A stretch of DNA of 64,000 nt, taken from assembly GCF_001463745.1 (NCBI RefSeq), contig NZ_BBWJ01000049.1, forward strand, positions 57,113 to 121,112, in the 5' to 3' direction. Every line of letters begins with the position of its first letter. The first letter of the stretch is position 1. Made by a program: the position numbers and the translations under genes. Shown piece by piece: positions 53,002 through 61,657 of this stretch. Under the pieces are notes generated by a model that worked only from the letters and a program-made list of their open reading frames with translations, was not told the DNA's origin and searched no databases. This stretch comes from Aureimonas sp. AU22. Its GTDB lineage: Bacteria > Pseudomonadota > Alphaproteobacteria > Rhizobiales > Rhizobiaceae.

Positions 53002-53838
53002 TCACCCACCCAGTCCGAAGAAGCGGCAGATCTCGTCGACCTGGCCATCCAGCATATGGATACCAGGATGGGTCGAGCAGCCTCGGCTCGACGCAGTTCT
53101 CAGAAGCGGCGTCTCGGACGGCTCGAGGATGATGTCGACCACAAGTGCGGTTTCGCTCAGGCGGTCGATGGCCAGCGGCAGCGGGTCGCCGTCATGCATG
53201 CCGATCGACGTGCAGTTGACGATCACGTCGTAGCCCTCGGCATCGGCACGGGCCGCATGGATGTCGACGGACGAGGACGCCAGTCTCAGGTCGCCGAGAA
53301 GAGATGCAAGGCGGACGGCATCGACGTCGAAGACGCCGAGTGCGGACGGGCCCTCGTCCAGAATCGCGTGGGTGACCGCCGACCCCGCGCCACCGGCGCC
53401 GATGACCACGACGCGCCGTCCCCGCAACGTGTGCCCCTTGCCGGCCAGCCCGCGAACGAACCCGAGACCGTCGAAGTTGTCGCCGACGAGCCGACCGTCG
53501 GGAAGCTTGCGGATGGCATTCACCGCGCCAATGCGCCGACCGAGCGGTCCGACCTCGTCGATGAGAGAGGCGATGGCGATCTTGTGGGGAACGGTGACGA
53601 CCAGCCCGTCGAAGTTTTGCCCGACACGAAAGGCTTCGAGCACCGCGGGGATACCCTGCGGCGCTACATGGAACGGCACCAGGACCGCATCGACGCCAAG
53701 ACGCCGGAAGGCGCTGTTGAAGAGCCGCGGCGAAGCGACCTGGGCGATCGGATCACCGAGGATCGCATAAAGGTGGGTCGCGCCGGAAAGAGCCGGCGAA
53801 CCCTCGTTGCCCCGTTCGGCACCGGCCGCATGCGTCAT
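53002..53838 (-). CDS. Shikimate-dehydrogenase-like enzyme
   Basis: A 278-residue protein. Substrate domain: LYAILGDPIAQVASPRLFNS (the S-x-S-like region with Ser in ASPRLFN) and VVTVPHKIAIASLIDEV with the catalytic Lys and the T-V-P-H-K motif. Cofactor domain: VVVIGAGGAGSAVTHAILDE with a GxGGxG loop, then NCTSIGM. The genomic setting (CoA transferase, DUF993, isomerase) shows it serves catabolism of a cyclitol/quinate-like or sugar-acid substrate rather than aromatic amino-acid synthesis. Its start overlaps the DUF993 stop by four bases and its stop the next gene's GTG. Confidence 0.87.
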   Translation of the reverse strand: MTHAAGAERGNEGSPALSGATHLYAILGDPIAQVASPRLFNSAFRRLGVDAVLVPFHVAPQGIPAVLEAFRVGQNFDGLVVTVPHKIAIASLIDEVGPLGRRIGAVNAIRKLPDGRLVGDNFDGLGFVRGLAGKGHTLRGRRVVVIGAGGAGSAVTHAILDEGPSALGVFDVDAVRLASLLGDLRLASSSVDIHAARADAEGYDVIVNCTSIGMHDGDPLPLAIDRLSETALVVDIILEPSETPLLRTASSRGCSTHPGIHMLDGQVDEICRFFGLGG

Positions 53839-55004
53839 GCCGCGACCCCGCGCACGGCGAGGACGGCCCGCATGCGATCGACCGCCCGTTGCGGATCGGA
53901 CAGGAGGTTCGCGCCGTCCGCCAAACGGAAGACGTCGGCCAGATGCAGGGTCGAACGGGCGCTCTCCATGCCGGCCACCATCGTGAAGTGGTCCTGATGG
54001 CCGTTGAGGTAGGCCATGAAGACGACGCCGGTCTTATAGAACTGCGTCGGCGCGGCGAAGAGATGGCGCGACAGGGGCTCGGTCGGATCGAGCACGGCGC
54101 GGTAGCCGGCCACGTCACCGGACGACAAGCGCGACAACGCGGCCGACGCTGCGGGTGCGATCGCGTCGAACGCGCCGAGCAGGGCGTGGGAATGGGTATC
54201 TCCGTCGCCAGCGATGAGATCCACGTAGTTGAAGTCGTCGCCGGTGAACATCTTCACGTCCTGAGGAAGGCGCGAGCGAAGATCGATCTCCTTGCCGGCG
54301 TCCAGAAGCGAGATCTTGATCCCGTCGACCTTGTCGGCATTGGCCTCGATGATGTCGACGACCACCTGGCTGGCGCCCTCGTATCCGGCATGCCCCCAGT
54401 ATCCGTCGAGTTGCGGGTCGAACATCGGCCCCAGCCAATGGAGCACGACCGGGCGCTTCGCCTGCCGCAAGAGGCGGTCATAGACCATGCGGTAGTCGTC
54501 CGGGCCCGCAGCGGCCCGAGCGAGTGCGCGCGACGCCATAAGGACGACGCGACTACCACAGGCCTCCACCGCCTCCATCTGCTCCTCGTAGGCGGCGATG
54601 ACGGCGTCCAGATCGTGCGGTCGAGCGGGGTCCAGCTGATCCGTGCCGCAGCCGGACGCCACCAACGCATCCCGCCCCCCGGCGTCCATCGTCCGGCGGA
54701 TAAGCTCGTGCGCCATATCCCAGCCGAAGCCCATACCGCGCTGCGCCGTGTCCATCGCCTCGGCGATGCCGAGGCCGAGGCTCCAAAGGTGCTGGCGGAA
54801 CGCGAGCGTGCGCTCCCAGTCGATCGCAGGCGTGACCCATGGATCGCTCGGCTCCAGCGGATCGAACACGACGTGCCCGGCGGCGTAGGCGATCCGGTTG
54901 AACGGGGCGCTTGGCGGGACGACCGGCAAGGGCTGTCCGACGAGTCGATAGGTCTCGACCGAACGATCGGGTTTCGGAAGGCGAATGCTGGCCGTGCCGG
55001 TCAT
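53835..55004 (-). CDS. DUF993 aldolase-like (dihydrodipicolinate synthase-related) protein
   Basis: A 389-residue protein from ATG 55004 (the upstream TTG at 55025 overlaps the CoA transferase end). It has the DUF993 pattern: YRLVGQPLPVVPPSAPFNRI, WERTLAFRQHLWSLGLGIAE, TAQRGMGFGWDMAHELIRRT, DDYRMVYDRLLRQAKRPVVL and GIKISLLDAGKEIDLRSRLP with the barrel Lys. The family is a TIM-barrel relative of DapA/NanA class I aldolases. It is found in sugar/sugar-acid operons of rhizobia; the substrate is not established. Directly follows the CoA transferase gene. Confidence 0.85.
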   Translation of the reverse strand: MTGTASIRLPKPDRSVETYRLVGQPLPVVPPSAPFNRIAYAAGHVVFDPLEPSDPWVTPAIDWERTLAFRQHLWSLGLGIAEAMDTAQRGMGFGWDMAHELIRRTMDAGGRDALVASGCGTDQLDPARPHDLDAVIAAYEEQMEAVEACGSRVVLMASRALARAAAGPDDYRMVYDRLLRQAKRPVVLHWLGPMFDPQLDGYWGHAGYEGASQVVVDIIEANADKVDGIKISLLDAGKEIDLRSRLPQDVKMFTGDDFNYVDLIAGDGDTHSHALLGAFDAIAPAASAALSRLSSGDVAGYRAVLDPTEPLSRHLFAAPTQFYKTGVVFMAYLNGHQDHFTMVAGMESARSTLHLADVFRLADGANLLSDPQRAVDRMRAVLAVRGVAA

Positions 55005-55021
55005 GGCTTGAGCTCCCCGGT

Positions 55022-56614
55022 TCAACGATGCGCCGCCGCAAGGCGCGCGTGGACCGGCCAGGCGCCCGGGAGTTCCGCCTCCAAGCCCATCGGCCGATCG
55101 TCGAAGAGACGCGGGTCCATCACCTTCAGGTCGTCCGCGATCGCGGGGCGGAACGCCATGTGCGAGAGGACATCGCGCTCCAAGTCGATCCCGGGGGCGA
55201 TCTCGAAGAGTTCAAGACCATTCGGCCCGGTCCGGAACACGGCGCGCTCGGTGACGAACACCGTGGTCTGGCCGCGCTCGCGCCCGTAGGCGCCGTTGTA
55301 GGTGACCTGTTCCAGGGTCTGGACGAACTTGCGATGCTTGCCTTCGGTCAGGATGGTCAATGTGCCGTCCCGGGCCTCGACGCTGAGCCCGCCGGCCGTG
55401 AACGTGCCGCCGAACACCATCTTGCGCGCGTTCTGGCTGATGTTGACGAAGCCGCCGATGCCGACCACGCGTCCCGCGAAGCGGCTGATGTTCACGCTCC
55501 CCTGCGGATCGATCTCGACGGCCGAGAGAAACGCGACGTCGAGCCCTCCGCCGTCGTAGAAGTCGAACTGGTAGGGCTGGTCGATCATGGCCCAGTAGTT
55601 GCGCGCGGCGCCCGCGTCGAGGCCGCTCGCGGGGGCGCCGCCGATCAGTCCCTGCTCGTTGGTCAAGACGACATGGTCGAGCAGCCCTTCTTCGGCGGCC
55701 ACGAGCCCGATGCCGGTGCAGATGCCCGATCCGATGTTGCAGACGGCACCGACGCTCAGCTCCATCGCGCAACGACGCGCCACGATCTTGCGCTCGTCGA
55801 GGGGAAGCTTCGGAAAGGAGCCGAAGGGGATCTTGAGCTGTCCGGCATAGGACGGATCGAACGCCGTCTGGTAGGTCTGCATCTGATCGGGATCCACCAC
55901 CACGGCGTCCACCAGCATGCCTGGGATTTTCACCGTCTTCCCGGGAAGCATGCCGCGCTTGGCAAGCCGCTTCACCTGCACGATGACGAGGCCGCCGCAG
56001 CGGCGCGTCGCCTGCGCCATGGACAGCATCTCGCCGAAGATCGGCTCGTCCTCCATGGAGACGTTGCCGTCCTCGTCCGCAGTGGTGCCGCGCAGGAAAG
56101 CCACATCGATGTCGAACGGCTTGTAGAACAGCCACTCGCGCCCCTTCAGCTCGATCAGCTCGACGAGATCCTCGCTGCACGCCGCGCTCTGCTTGCCACC
56201 CTCCTGGCGGGGATCGACGAAGGTGTGCAGTCCGACATGCGACACGAGGCCCGGCCGCCCCGCCGCGATCTCGCGGACCAGTTGCGAGAGGGCGCCCTGC
56301 GGCAGGGTATAGACCTCCGCCTTGCCCTGACGGGCCAGTTCGGCGACGGACGGAGCGTCGACGACCGTGCCGCACACGGCGCGCTTCAGGAGGCCTTCGT
56401 GCCCGAAGCGCGCCGCGCCGGCCGATCCCCGGTTGCCGAGACCGACCGGATGGATCGTGGTGAGCGCCCGCGGTTCGAAGCTTTCGAGGAAGCGGCTTTC
56501 CACGGCTTCGATGAGCGCCTCCGGCACGGCATGGCCCGAGCCCGAGCCGCCGATCAGAATCGTGTCCCCGTCGCGCACGAGTGCAGCGGCCTGGGCGGCC
56601 GTGATGACTTGCAT
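55022..56614 (-). CDS. Acyl-CoA:acetate-type CoA transferase, fused subunits
   Basis: A 530-residue single-chain family I CoA transferase. The first half has the GSGSGHAVPEALIEAVESRF glycine loop and GRPGLVSHVGLHTFVDPRQE. The second half has the catalytic Glu in VVLTNEQGLIGGAP (ExGxxGG) and GIGGFVNISQNARKMVF. It moves CoA between an acyl donor and an acid, probably activating the organic acid handled by this operon. It is first in the operon; the palindrome at 56639-56656 lies 25 bp upstream of its ATG, the position expected for a repressor. Confidence 0.9.
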   Translation of the reverse strand: MQVITAAQAAALVRDGDTILIGGSGSGHAVPEALIEAVESRFLESFEPRALTTIHPVGLGNRGSAGAARFGHEGLLKRAVCGTVVDAPSVAELARQGKAEVYTLPQGALSQLVREIAAGRPGLVSHVGLHTFVDPRQEGGKQSAACSEDLVELIELKGREWLFYKPFDIDVAFLRGTTADEDGNVSMEDEPIFGEMLSMAQATRRCGGLVIVQVKRLAKRGMLPGKTVKIPGMLVDAVVVDPDQMQTYQTAFDPSYAGQLKIPFGSFPKLPLDERKIVARRCAMELSVGAVCNIGSGICTGIGLVAAEEGLLDHVVLTNEQGLIGGAPASGLDAGAARNYWAMIDQPYQFDFYDGGGLDVAFLSAVEIDPQGSVNISRFAGRVVGIGGFVNISQNARKMVFGGTFTAGGLSVEARDGTLTILTEGKHRKFVQTLEQVTYNGAYGRERGQTTVFVTERAVFRTGPNGLELFEIAPGIDLERDVLSHMAFRPAIADDLKVMDPRLFDDRPMGLEAELPGAWPVHARLAAAHR

Positions 56615-56638
56615 ATGGATGCCCCGATGTCCGTAAAC

Positions 56639-56656
56639 TTACTTATCGATAAGTAA
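56639..56656. promoter_or_regulatory. 18-bp palindromic operator, copy 1 (probable TetR site)
   Basis: TTACTTATCGATAAGTAA is a perfect palindrome located 25 bp before the CoA-transferase start. The identical palindrome, with matching flanks over 23 bp, stands before the MaoC gene at 58096-58113. The two sites flank the tetR gene, so they are probably its operators. Confidence 0.75.
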
Positions 56657-56834
56657 TCGAGGCGAGGTTGGCAACCTTTTTTGCGAGCGCGGCTTTCCAT
56701 GCCACTGTGCAGGGCAAGCGTGGCCTCGCGCGGCAAGCGTCCTGGGATGCGCACGGCGTCGATGTCGTGCGTCGATGGTGCTGAACGGGCGCGCCGGAAG
56801 CGGCATCAAGCCCAAGGGCCTTCCCGGCGGCCGG

Positions 56835-57527
56835 TCAGGCCGAAGCGGATACGTCCCGACCGCCGCCGTCGCGGGGCGGCCCTTCCGGCTCGTAGGCCGA
56901 CAAGACGACGCGCGAGAACGTTTCGAAAAACTGTTCCAGCCGCTCGAAGCTTCCGGCATCCTGCGTGAACACGGACGACGAATTGACGATGTTGACGAGC
57001 AGGAAAGCGAGGTCGTCCAGCGGCGCGTCGTCACGCAACTCGCCGCGCCGCTGAGCGTTGCGCACCGCGACCTTGATGGAATCGTGGACCCGGACGCTGA
57101 AGAAGGCGAGATGTTCGCGCGCCTCCGGGCTCAGGATCTCCCCATCCAGACGAAGCCGGCCGATGAGGCTCCAGGGCCGGCTGCCCTTCCGGTCCTTGTT
57201 GAAGGCCTTGTACCTCGCGAAGTTGAAGTCGGCGACGTCTCGCAGCTTCTGCTTCAGGCTTCGGTCGGGATCCTGCCAGATCGCCTGATGGCGCGCCGAG
57301 GTGGCGTCGACGTAGTCGCGCAGCACCTCCTCGACGAGCTTTTCCTTGTTGCCGAAATGATAGTGGATGTTGGTCGTCGTCGTATCCAGCCGCTCGGCGA
57401 TGTTTCTGAAACTCATGCCGTGGTAGCCGTGCCGGATCAGGAGTTCGGTCGCCACCGCCTTGATGGCGTCTCGCATCGAGCTCGATCGGCTCGACGTCGA
57501 CGCGTCGACCGCGGACTTCCTTGCCAT
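56835..57527 (-). CDS. TetR-family repressor of the catabolic locus
   Basis: A 230-residue protein from ATG 57527. HTH region: RDAIKAVATELLIRHGYHGM, SFRNIAERLDTTTTNIHYHF, GNKEKLVEEVL, the canonical TetR fold (recognition helix TTTTNIHYHF). Residues 75-200 form an all-helical ligand pocket. A Gly/Asp-rich tail follows. It is 59 bp after the MaoC gene in the same direction and so is under the palindrome at 58096. It would bind there and at 56639, regulating both leftward operons and itself. The effector is probably an acyl-CoA or acid intermediate. Confidence 0.85.
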   Translation of the reverse strand: MARKSAVDASTSSRSSSMRDAIKAVATELLIRHGYHGMSFRNIAERLDTTTTNIHYHFGNKEKLVEEVLRDYVDATSARHQAIWQDPDRSLKQKLRDVADFNFARYKAFNKDRKGSRPWSLIGRLRLDGEILSPEAREHLAFFSVRVHDSIKVAVRNAQRRGELRDDAPLDDLAFLLVNIVNSSSVFTQDAGSFERLEQFFETFSRVVLSAYEPEGPPRDGGGRDVSASA

Positions 57528-57586
57528 TTCCCATCCTTCCGCTGCTTCCACCGCGAGCCGTCCCGACCGGGACAGGCCTGCGCGGG

Positions 57587-58078
57587 TCAGGCGCCCGTCG
57601 CTCCGCGCATCATGAGGAGCTGGGTCTCGCCATCCTGCACCACCTTTTCATGTTGGTTGAGAATGCGCATTGCAAGCGTCACGATGCCCCGGTCCTCGCG
57701 TCGCGTCTCGCGCTTCCCCTGCACCCGAATGTGGACGTGGATGCGATCTCCGATGAGGAGCGGCGCCCGGAACGACCAGTTCCAGCTCAGCGTCGCGATG
57801 CCGCGAAGACGGACGGGCGAGCGCGTCTTCAGCCCGTCCGCGAGCGCGAGGCCGAGCAGCCCATGCGCGATCCGCCCCGGAAACCCCTGAGCCCGGGCGA
57901 ACTCGTCGTCCATGTGGACATCGAACAGGTCGCCGGAGAGGCCCGCATAGGACACGACATGGGTTTCGGTCACGCTGACGCCGGATGTCACGAAGTCGTC
58001 GCCGACCTCGAGTTGGTCGAACCCATACTCACCCGCAGCCAAGCGACGCTCTCCGTCCACCGCGCTCTGATCCGTCAT
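57587..58078 (-). CDS. MaoC-like hot-dog hydratase
   Basis: A 163-residue protein: EYGFDQLEVGDDFVTSGVSV, then the MaoC signature YAGLSGDLFDVHMDDEFAR and GRIAHGLLGLALADGL, giving the Asp and His catalytic dyad of R-specific enoyl-CoA hydratases. It therefore hydrates or dehydrates an acyl-CoA intermediate in this locus. It starts 18 bp downstream of the palindromic operator at 58096-58113. It is co-transcribed with tetR, and the CoA transferase in the next operon would supply the CoA ester. Confidence 0.88.
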   Translation of the reverse strand: MTDQSAVDGERRLAAGEYGFDQLEVGDDFVTSGVSVTETHVVSYAGLSGDLFDVHMDDEFARAQGFPGRIAHGLLGLALADGLKTRSPVRLRGIATLSWNWSFRAPLLIGDRIHVHIRVQGKRETRREDRGIVTLAMRILNQHEKVVQDGETQLLMMRGATGA

Positions 58079-58095
58079 CTCGATCTCCTTAAAAC

Positions 58096-58113
58096 TTACT
58101 TATCGATAAGTAA
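58096..58113. promoter_or_regulatory. 18-bp palindromic operator, copy 2 (probable TetR site)
   Basis: Identical to 56639-56656 (TTACTTATCGATAAGTAA), lying 18 bp before the MaoC start and 125 bp before the rightward ABC-transporter ATPase gene. It can thus influence transcription in both directions. Confidence 0.75.
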
Positions 58114-58237
58114 TTTTTGATTGACCGTCAAACGGGTTCGGGATAGCTCTTTTCCCACAGCGCCTCTCGTGGCGGGCTACGGTCGCTTTCGAGGGCGCCC
58201 CTCCTGCGAGGGCGCGATCACTCCGGAGAAACCTGCC

Positions 58238-59299
58238 ATGGCGTCCGTCACGATCTCAGACATGCACAAGACGTTCGGCTCGGTGCACATCCTGAAGGGC
58301 GTGTCCGTCGACATCGAGGACGGCGAGTTCGTGATCCTCGTCGGCCCCTCCGGCTGCGGAAAGTCGACGCTTCTGCGCATGGTCGCGGGGCTGGAATCGA
58401 TCAGTGCCGGCGAGCTGCGGATCGGCGACCGGGTCGTGAACGGCGACTCGCCCAAGGACCGGGACATCGCGATGGTGTTTCAGTCTTACGCGCTCTACCC
58501 GCACATGACGATCGCCGAGAACATGTCCTTCGGCCTGATGCTGAAGCGCACGCCCAAGAGCGACATCGAGGCCCGCGTGGCGCGGGCGGCCGACATCCTG
58601 GGGCTTACGCATCTTCTCGATCGCTATCCGCGCCAGCTGTCCGGTGGCCAGCGCCAGCGTGTCGCGATGGGCCGCGCCATCGTCCGCGATCCCAAGGTCT
58701 TCCTCTTCGACGAACCCCTTTCCAATCTCGACGCCAAGCTGCGCGTCCAGATGCGGGCCGAGATCAAGGATCTCCAACAGCGGCTGAAGACGACCACGAT
58801 CTACGTCACGCACGACCAGATCGAAGCCATGACCATGGCCGACAAGATCGTCGTGATGCGCGACGGCGTGATCGAGCAGGCCGGACGTCCGCTGGACCTC
58901 TACGATCGCCCCGCCAACCAGTTCGTCGCCGGCTTCATCGGATCGCCTGCGATGAACTTCCTGTCCGGACGGCTGGAGAACGGCATGTTCCACACCGACG
59001 GCACCGACGGTCTCGCCCTTCCGGTGGGCACGGGTTGGAAGCCGCTGGCGCCGCAGGACGCCGTCTACGGCGTGCGCCCGGAGCACATGCGCCTGTCCGA
59101 CGAAGGCGAGGCGGTCGAGGTCGTCGTGGTCGAGCCGACGGGTTCGGAGACCGAGGTCGTGGCGCGCCGGGGCGCGACGCAGTTCAACTGTCTCTTCCGC
59201 GAACGCCTGGATCTGCGCCCGGGCGAGACCATCCGTGTCCGCCCCGATACCGGGACGGTTCACCTCTTCAGCCGGGACGACGGACGTCGCCTCAGCTGA
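58238..59299 (+). CDS. CUT1-type ABC importer ATPase (MalK/UgpC-like)
   Basis: A 353-residue protein from ATG 58238 (ccggag upstream). Walker A LVGPSGCGKSTLL, Q-loop MVFQSYALYP, signature LSGGQRQRVAMGRA, Walker B VFLFDEPLSNLD and H-loop TTIYVTHDQIEA. The C-terminal MalK-like TOBE/OB domain (about 240-353; YGVRPEHMRLSD) is typical of carbohydrate importers. It powers the two permeases downstream. It lies first in a rightward five-gene unit ending in glycerate kinase, facing away from the MaoC-tetR operon. Confidence 0.92.
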   Translation: MASVTISDMHKTFGSVHILKGVSVDIEDGEFVILVGPSGCGKSTLLRMVAGLESISAGELRIGDRVVNGDSPKDRDIAMVFQSYALYPHMTIAENMSFGLMLKRTPKSDIEARVARAADILGLTHLLDRYPRQLSGGQRQRVAMGRAIVRDPKVFLFDEPLSNLDAKLRVQMRAEIKDLQQRLKTTTIYVTHDQIEAMTMADKIVVMRDGVIEQAGRPLDLYDRPANQFVAGFIGSPAMNFLSGRLENGMFHTDGTDGLALPVGTGWKPLAPQDAVYGVRPEHMRLSDEGEAVEVVVVEPTGSETEVVARRGATQFNCLFRERLDLRPGETIRVRPDTGTVHLFSRDDGRRLS

Positions 59300-59381
59300 G
59301 CGGCCTGACGCCGATCGGGACGGGAGCGTCGATCCCGACGGCGGGAATGCGAATGTCGACCTGAACAAGTGGAGGAATTCG

Positions 59382-60650
59382 ATGCAGGACCAAGCGAAGT
59401 CGCCCGTCAGCCGAAGGGTGTTCTCGAAGCTCGCGGTGGCGGCTCTGGCCTTCACCGCCCTGACGGCGTGGCAGCCGGCCGCGCGGGCGGCGGAAACGCT
59501 CGTCATCAACACGGACCGTAGCGGCGCCGGGCAGAAGGAGGCGATGAACAAGATCGCCGCCGACTTCGAGGCGGCCAATCCGGGCGTCACCGTCGACATC
59601 AACTACAGCGATGTCGAATCCTACAAGACCTCGATCCGCAACTTCCTGGTCGCCAGCCCGCCCGACATCGCGTTCTGGTTCACGGGGGCGCGCATGCGCG
59701 CTTTTACCCAGCGCGACCTCTTCGAGGACCTGACCTCGTTCTTCGACGAGAACGGCCTGCGCGAGGTGATGGGGCCCTTCGTGGATGCCGTGACGGACGA
59801 CGGCAAGCAGTACATGATGCCCACGAACTTCAACATCTGGGGCTTCTTCTACAACAAGGCCGTGTTCGAGCAGCAGAGCCTTCAGCCGCCCAAGACCTGG
59901 GACGAGCTCATGGCGGCGTCCGCCAAGCTGAAGGAGAACGGCGTCGTTCCCTTCGCGATCGGCACGCGCGATCTCTGGGCCAACGCCCTGTGGTTCGACT
60001 TCCTGACCAAGCGCACCGCCGGCCTCGACTTCTACATGCAGTTGATGGACGGCAAGGCGAGCTACACCGACGAGAAGATCAAGCGCGTCTTCGAGATCTG
60101 GAAGGACCCGATCGACAAGGGCTACTTCCTGGAGAACGCGTCGTCCTACGGCTGGCAGGAAGCGATCCCGTTCCTGAACCAAGGACGGGCCGGCATGTAC
60201 CTGCTCGGCCCCTATGTCCTGACCTCGCTTCCGGCCGAGGCGCGCGGCAACATGGGCTTCTTCCCCTTCCCGAAGGTCGATCCCGCGGTCCCCGATTACG
60301 AGCAGGTTTCGATCAACGGCGTCGGCATTCCAAAGGGCGCGAAGAACAAGGAGCTCGCCAAGCGGTTCCTCGCCTTCCTCGCCCAGCCCGCCCAGCTCGA
60401 CGCCTTCGCCAAGGGCGGATCGGTGGTGCCCGCGCGCACCGACGCCAAGCTCGACTCGAACGACTTCGCCTCGGTGCAGTTGGAGCTCGTCCGCGCGTCG
60501 GCAGGGTCCTCACAGTTCTATGACCGGGACACCAATCCCGACATGGCGCAGCAGGGCATGAAGGGCTTCCAGGAGTTCCTGGCGCGCCCCGACCGGGCCG
60601 ACGCGATCCTCGACAGGCTCGAGGCGACACGCGAACGCGTCTTCAAGTAG
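59382..60650 (+). CDS. ABC importer extracellular solute-binding protein, family 1
   Basis: A 422-residue protein from ATG 59382, with ggaggaattc immediately upstream. The N-terminal signal SRRVFSKLAVAALAFTALTA ending near ARAAE has a twin-Arg-like start and a signal-peptidase site. The mature protein shows the MalE/UgpB type-I fold: KIAADFEAANPGVTVDINYS, AFWFTGARMRAFTQRDLFED and WGFFYNKAVFEQQSLQPPKT. It binds an oligosaccharide or sugar-like compound in the periplasm. A hairpin (60663-60691) after its stop may raise its expression over the permeases. Confidence 0.9.
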   Translation: MQDQAKSPVSRRVFSKLAVAALAFTALTAWQPAARAAETLVINTDRSGAGQKEAMNKIAADFEAANPGVTVDINYSDVESYKTSIRNFLVASPPDIAFWFTGARMRAFTQRDLFEDLTSFFDENGLREVMGPFVDAVTDDGKQYMMPTNFNIWGFFYNKAVFEQQSLQPPKTWDELMAASAKLKENGVVPFAIGTRDLWANALWFDFLTKRTAGLDFYMQLMDGKASYTDEKIKRVFEIWKDPIDKGYFLENASSYGWQEAIPFLNQGRAGMYLLGPYVLTSLPAEARGNMGFFPFPKVDPAVPDYEQVSINGVGIPKGAKNKELAKRFLAFLAQPAQLDAFAKGGSVVPARTDAKLDSNDFASVQLELVRASAGSSQFYDRDTNPDMAQQGMKGFQEFLARPDRADAILDRLEATRERVFK

Positions 60651-60662
60651 GCGTAGGGCGCC

Positions 60663-60691
60663 GGGGAGGCAGGCGCCAGCCGGGCCTCCCC
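60663..60691 (+). terminator. Intra-operon hairpin after the solute-binding-protein gene
   Basis: ggggaggc (60663-60670) pairs with gcctcccc (60684-60691), and a nested ggcgcc strengthens the loop. Short T-poor tail. In ABC importer operons such hairpins protect the binding-protein mRNA or partly terminate, giving more binding protein than permease. Confidence 0.55.
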
Positions 60692-60772
60692 TTCTCCGGC
60701 AGCGATGCGGCGCGGGCGCGCCGGTTCGCCCCCATCAGGACCCGTTCGCGGCGGGCCGTCCCCGAGGTATCG

Positions 60773-61657
60773 ATGGCTGCATTCTGGCAGAAAAACCAAA
60801 GCTGGCTGACGCCGGTCATCCTCCTGTTCCTGCCCGTCGGACTGTTCGCGATGATGCTCGTCATCCCGATCATCCAAAGCATCTGGACGAGCTTTTACGA
60901 TTGGGACGGCACGGGCGAGGCGACCTGGGTCGGAATGGCGAACTACGCCGAGCTCTTCGGGGATCCTCAGTTCTTCGTCTCTTTGAAGAACAATGTCCTC
61001 TGGATTCTCCTGTTTCTGCTCGCCCCGGTGATCGGTCTGGGGCTGGCGATCTTCCTCAACCAACCGCTCAAGGAACTGCGCTTCATCAAGGCGGTGTTCT
61101 TTCTGCCGCTGGTGCTCGCCCCCGTGATCATCGGCGTCGTGTTCACCTGGTTCTACGATCCGACCTTCGGCATCCTCGCCATCGCGTTCCGCGCGGTAGG
61201 CCTCGAGCCGATCGCCATTCTGTCGGACGAGACCTTCGTCACCTTCGGCATCATCGCCGCCGCGCTCTGGGCGCAGATTGCGTTCTGTCTCGTGCTGTTC
61301 CTTGCCGGCCTGTCGCAGCTCGACGCCGAACTGATCGCGGCCGGACGGATCGACGGCGCGTCGGGGTGGACGCTCCTGCGCTACGTCGTCCTTCCCCAGC
61401 TCCGCTCGGTCACGTTCGTGGCCACGATCATCACGGTGATCGGTTCGCTGCGCAACTTCGACCTGATCTCGGTGATGACGCAGGGCGGCCCCTACGGAAG
61501 CTCCACCGTTCTCGCCTACCAAATGTTCGACGCGACGATCTTCAGCTACCGCGCCGGCTACGGCGCGGCCATCGCCACCGTCCTGTTCCTGATCATGTCC
61601 GTCTGGATCGCCGTGTTCCTCTGGCACACGCTGCGCCGCGAAGCGAGGGTCGGCTGA
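60773..61657 (+). CDS. ABC importer permease (MalF/UgpA-like)
   Basis: A 294-residue integral membrane protein with six hydrophobic segments (for example LTPVILLFLPVGLFAMMLVI, then NVLWILLFLLAPVIGLGLAI). The EAA loop appears as AAGRIDGASGWTLLRYVVLP, which docks the ATPase. CUT1 carbohydrate class. Its stop overlaps the next permease start by one base (TGATG). Confidence 0.92.
   Translation: MAAFWQKNQSWLTPVILLFLPVGLFAMMLVIPIIQSIWTSFYDWDGTGEATWVGMANYAELFGDPQFFVSLKNNVLWILLFLLAPVIGLGLAIFLNQPLKELRFIKAVFFLPLVLAPVIIGVVFTWFYDPTFGILAIAFRAVGLEPIAILSDETFVTFGIIAAALWAQIAFCLVLFLAGLSQLDAELIAAGRIDGASGWTLLRYVVLPQLRSVTFVATIITVIGSLRNFDLISVMTQGGPYGSSTVLAYQMFDATIFSYRAGYGAAIATVLFLIMSVWIAVFLWHTLRREARVG

Noticed and set aside
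53889..55289. 466-codon open frame on the + strand
   Set aside because: Antisense to the DUF993 gene, which has clear family motifs on the other strand.
54911..56656. 581-codon open frame on the + strand
   Set aside because: Antisense to the CoA transferase; composition is that of a GC-rich shadow (His/Arg/Asp-rich, no motifs), while the opposite strand has all catalytic motifs.
58256..59602. 448-codon open frame on the - strand
   Set aside because: Antisense to the ABC ATPase gene, whose Walker and signature motifs are complete.
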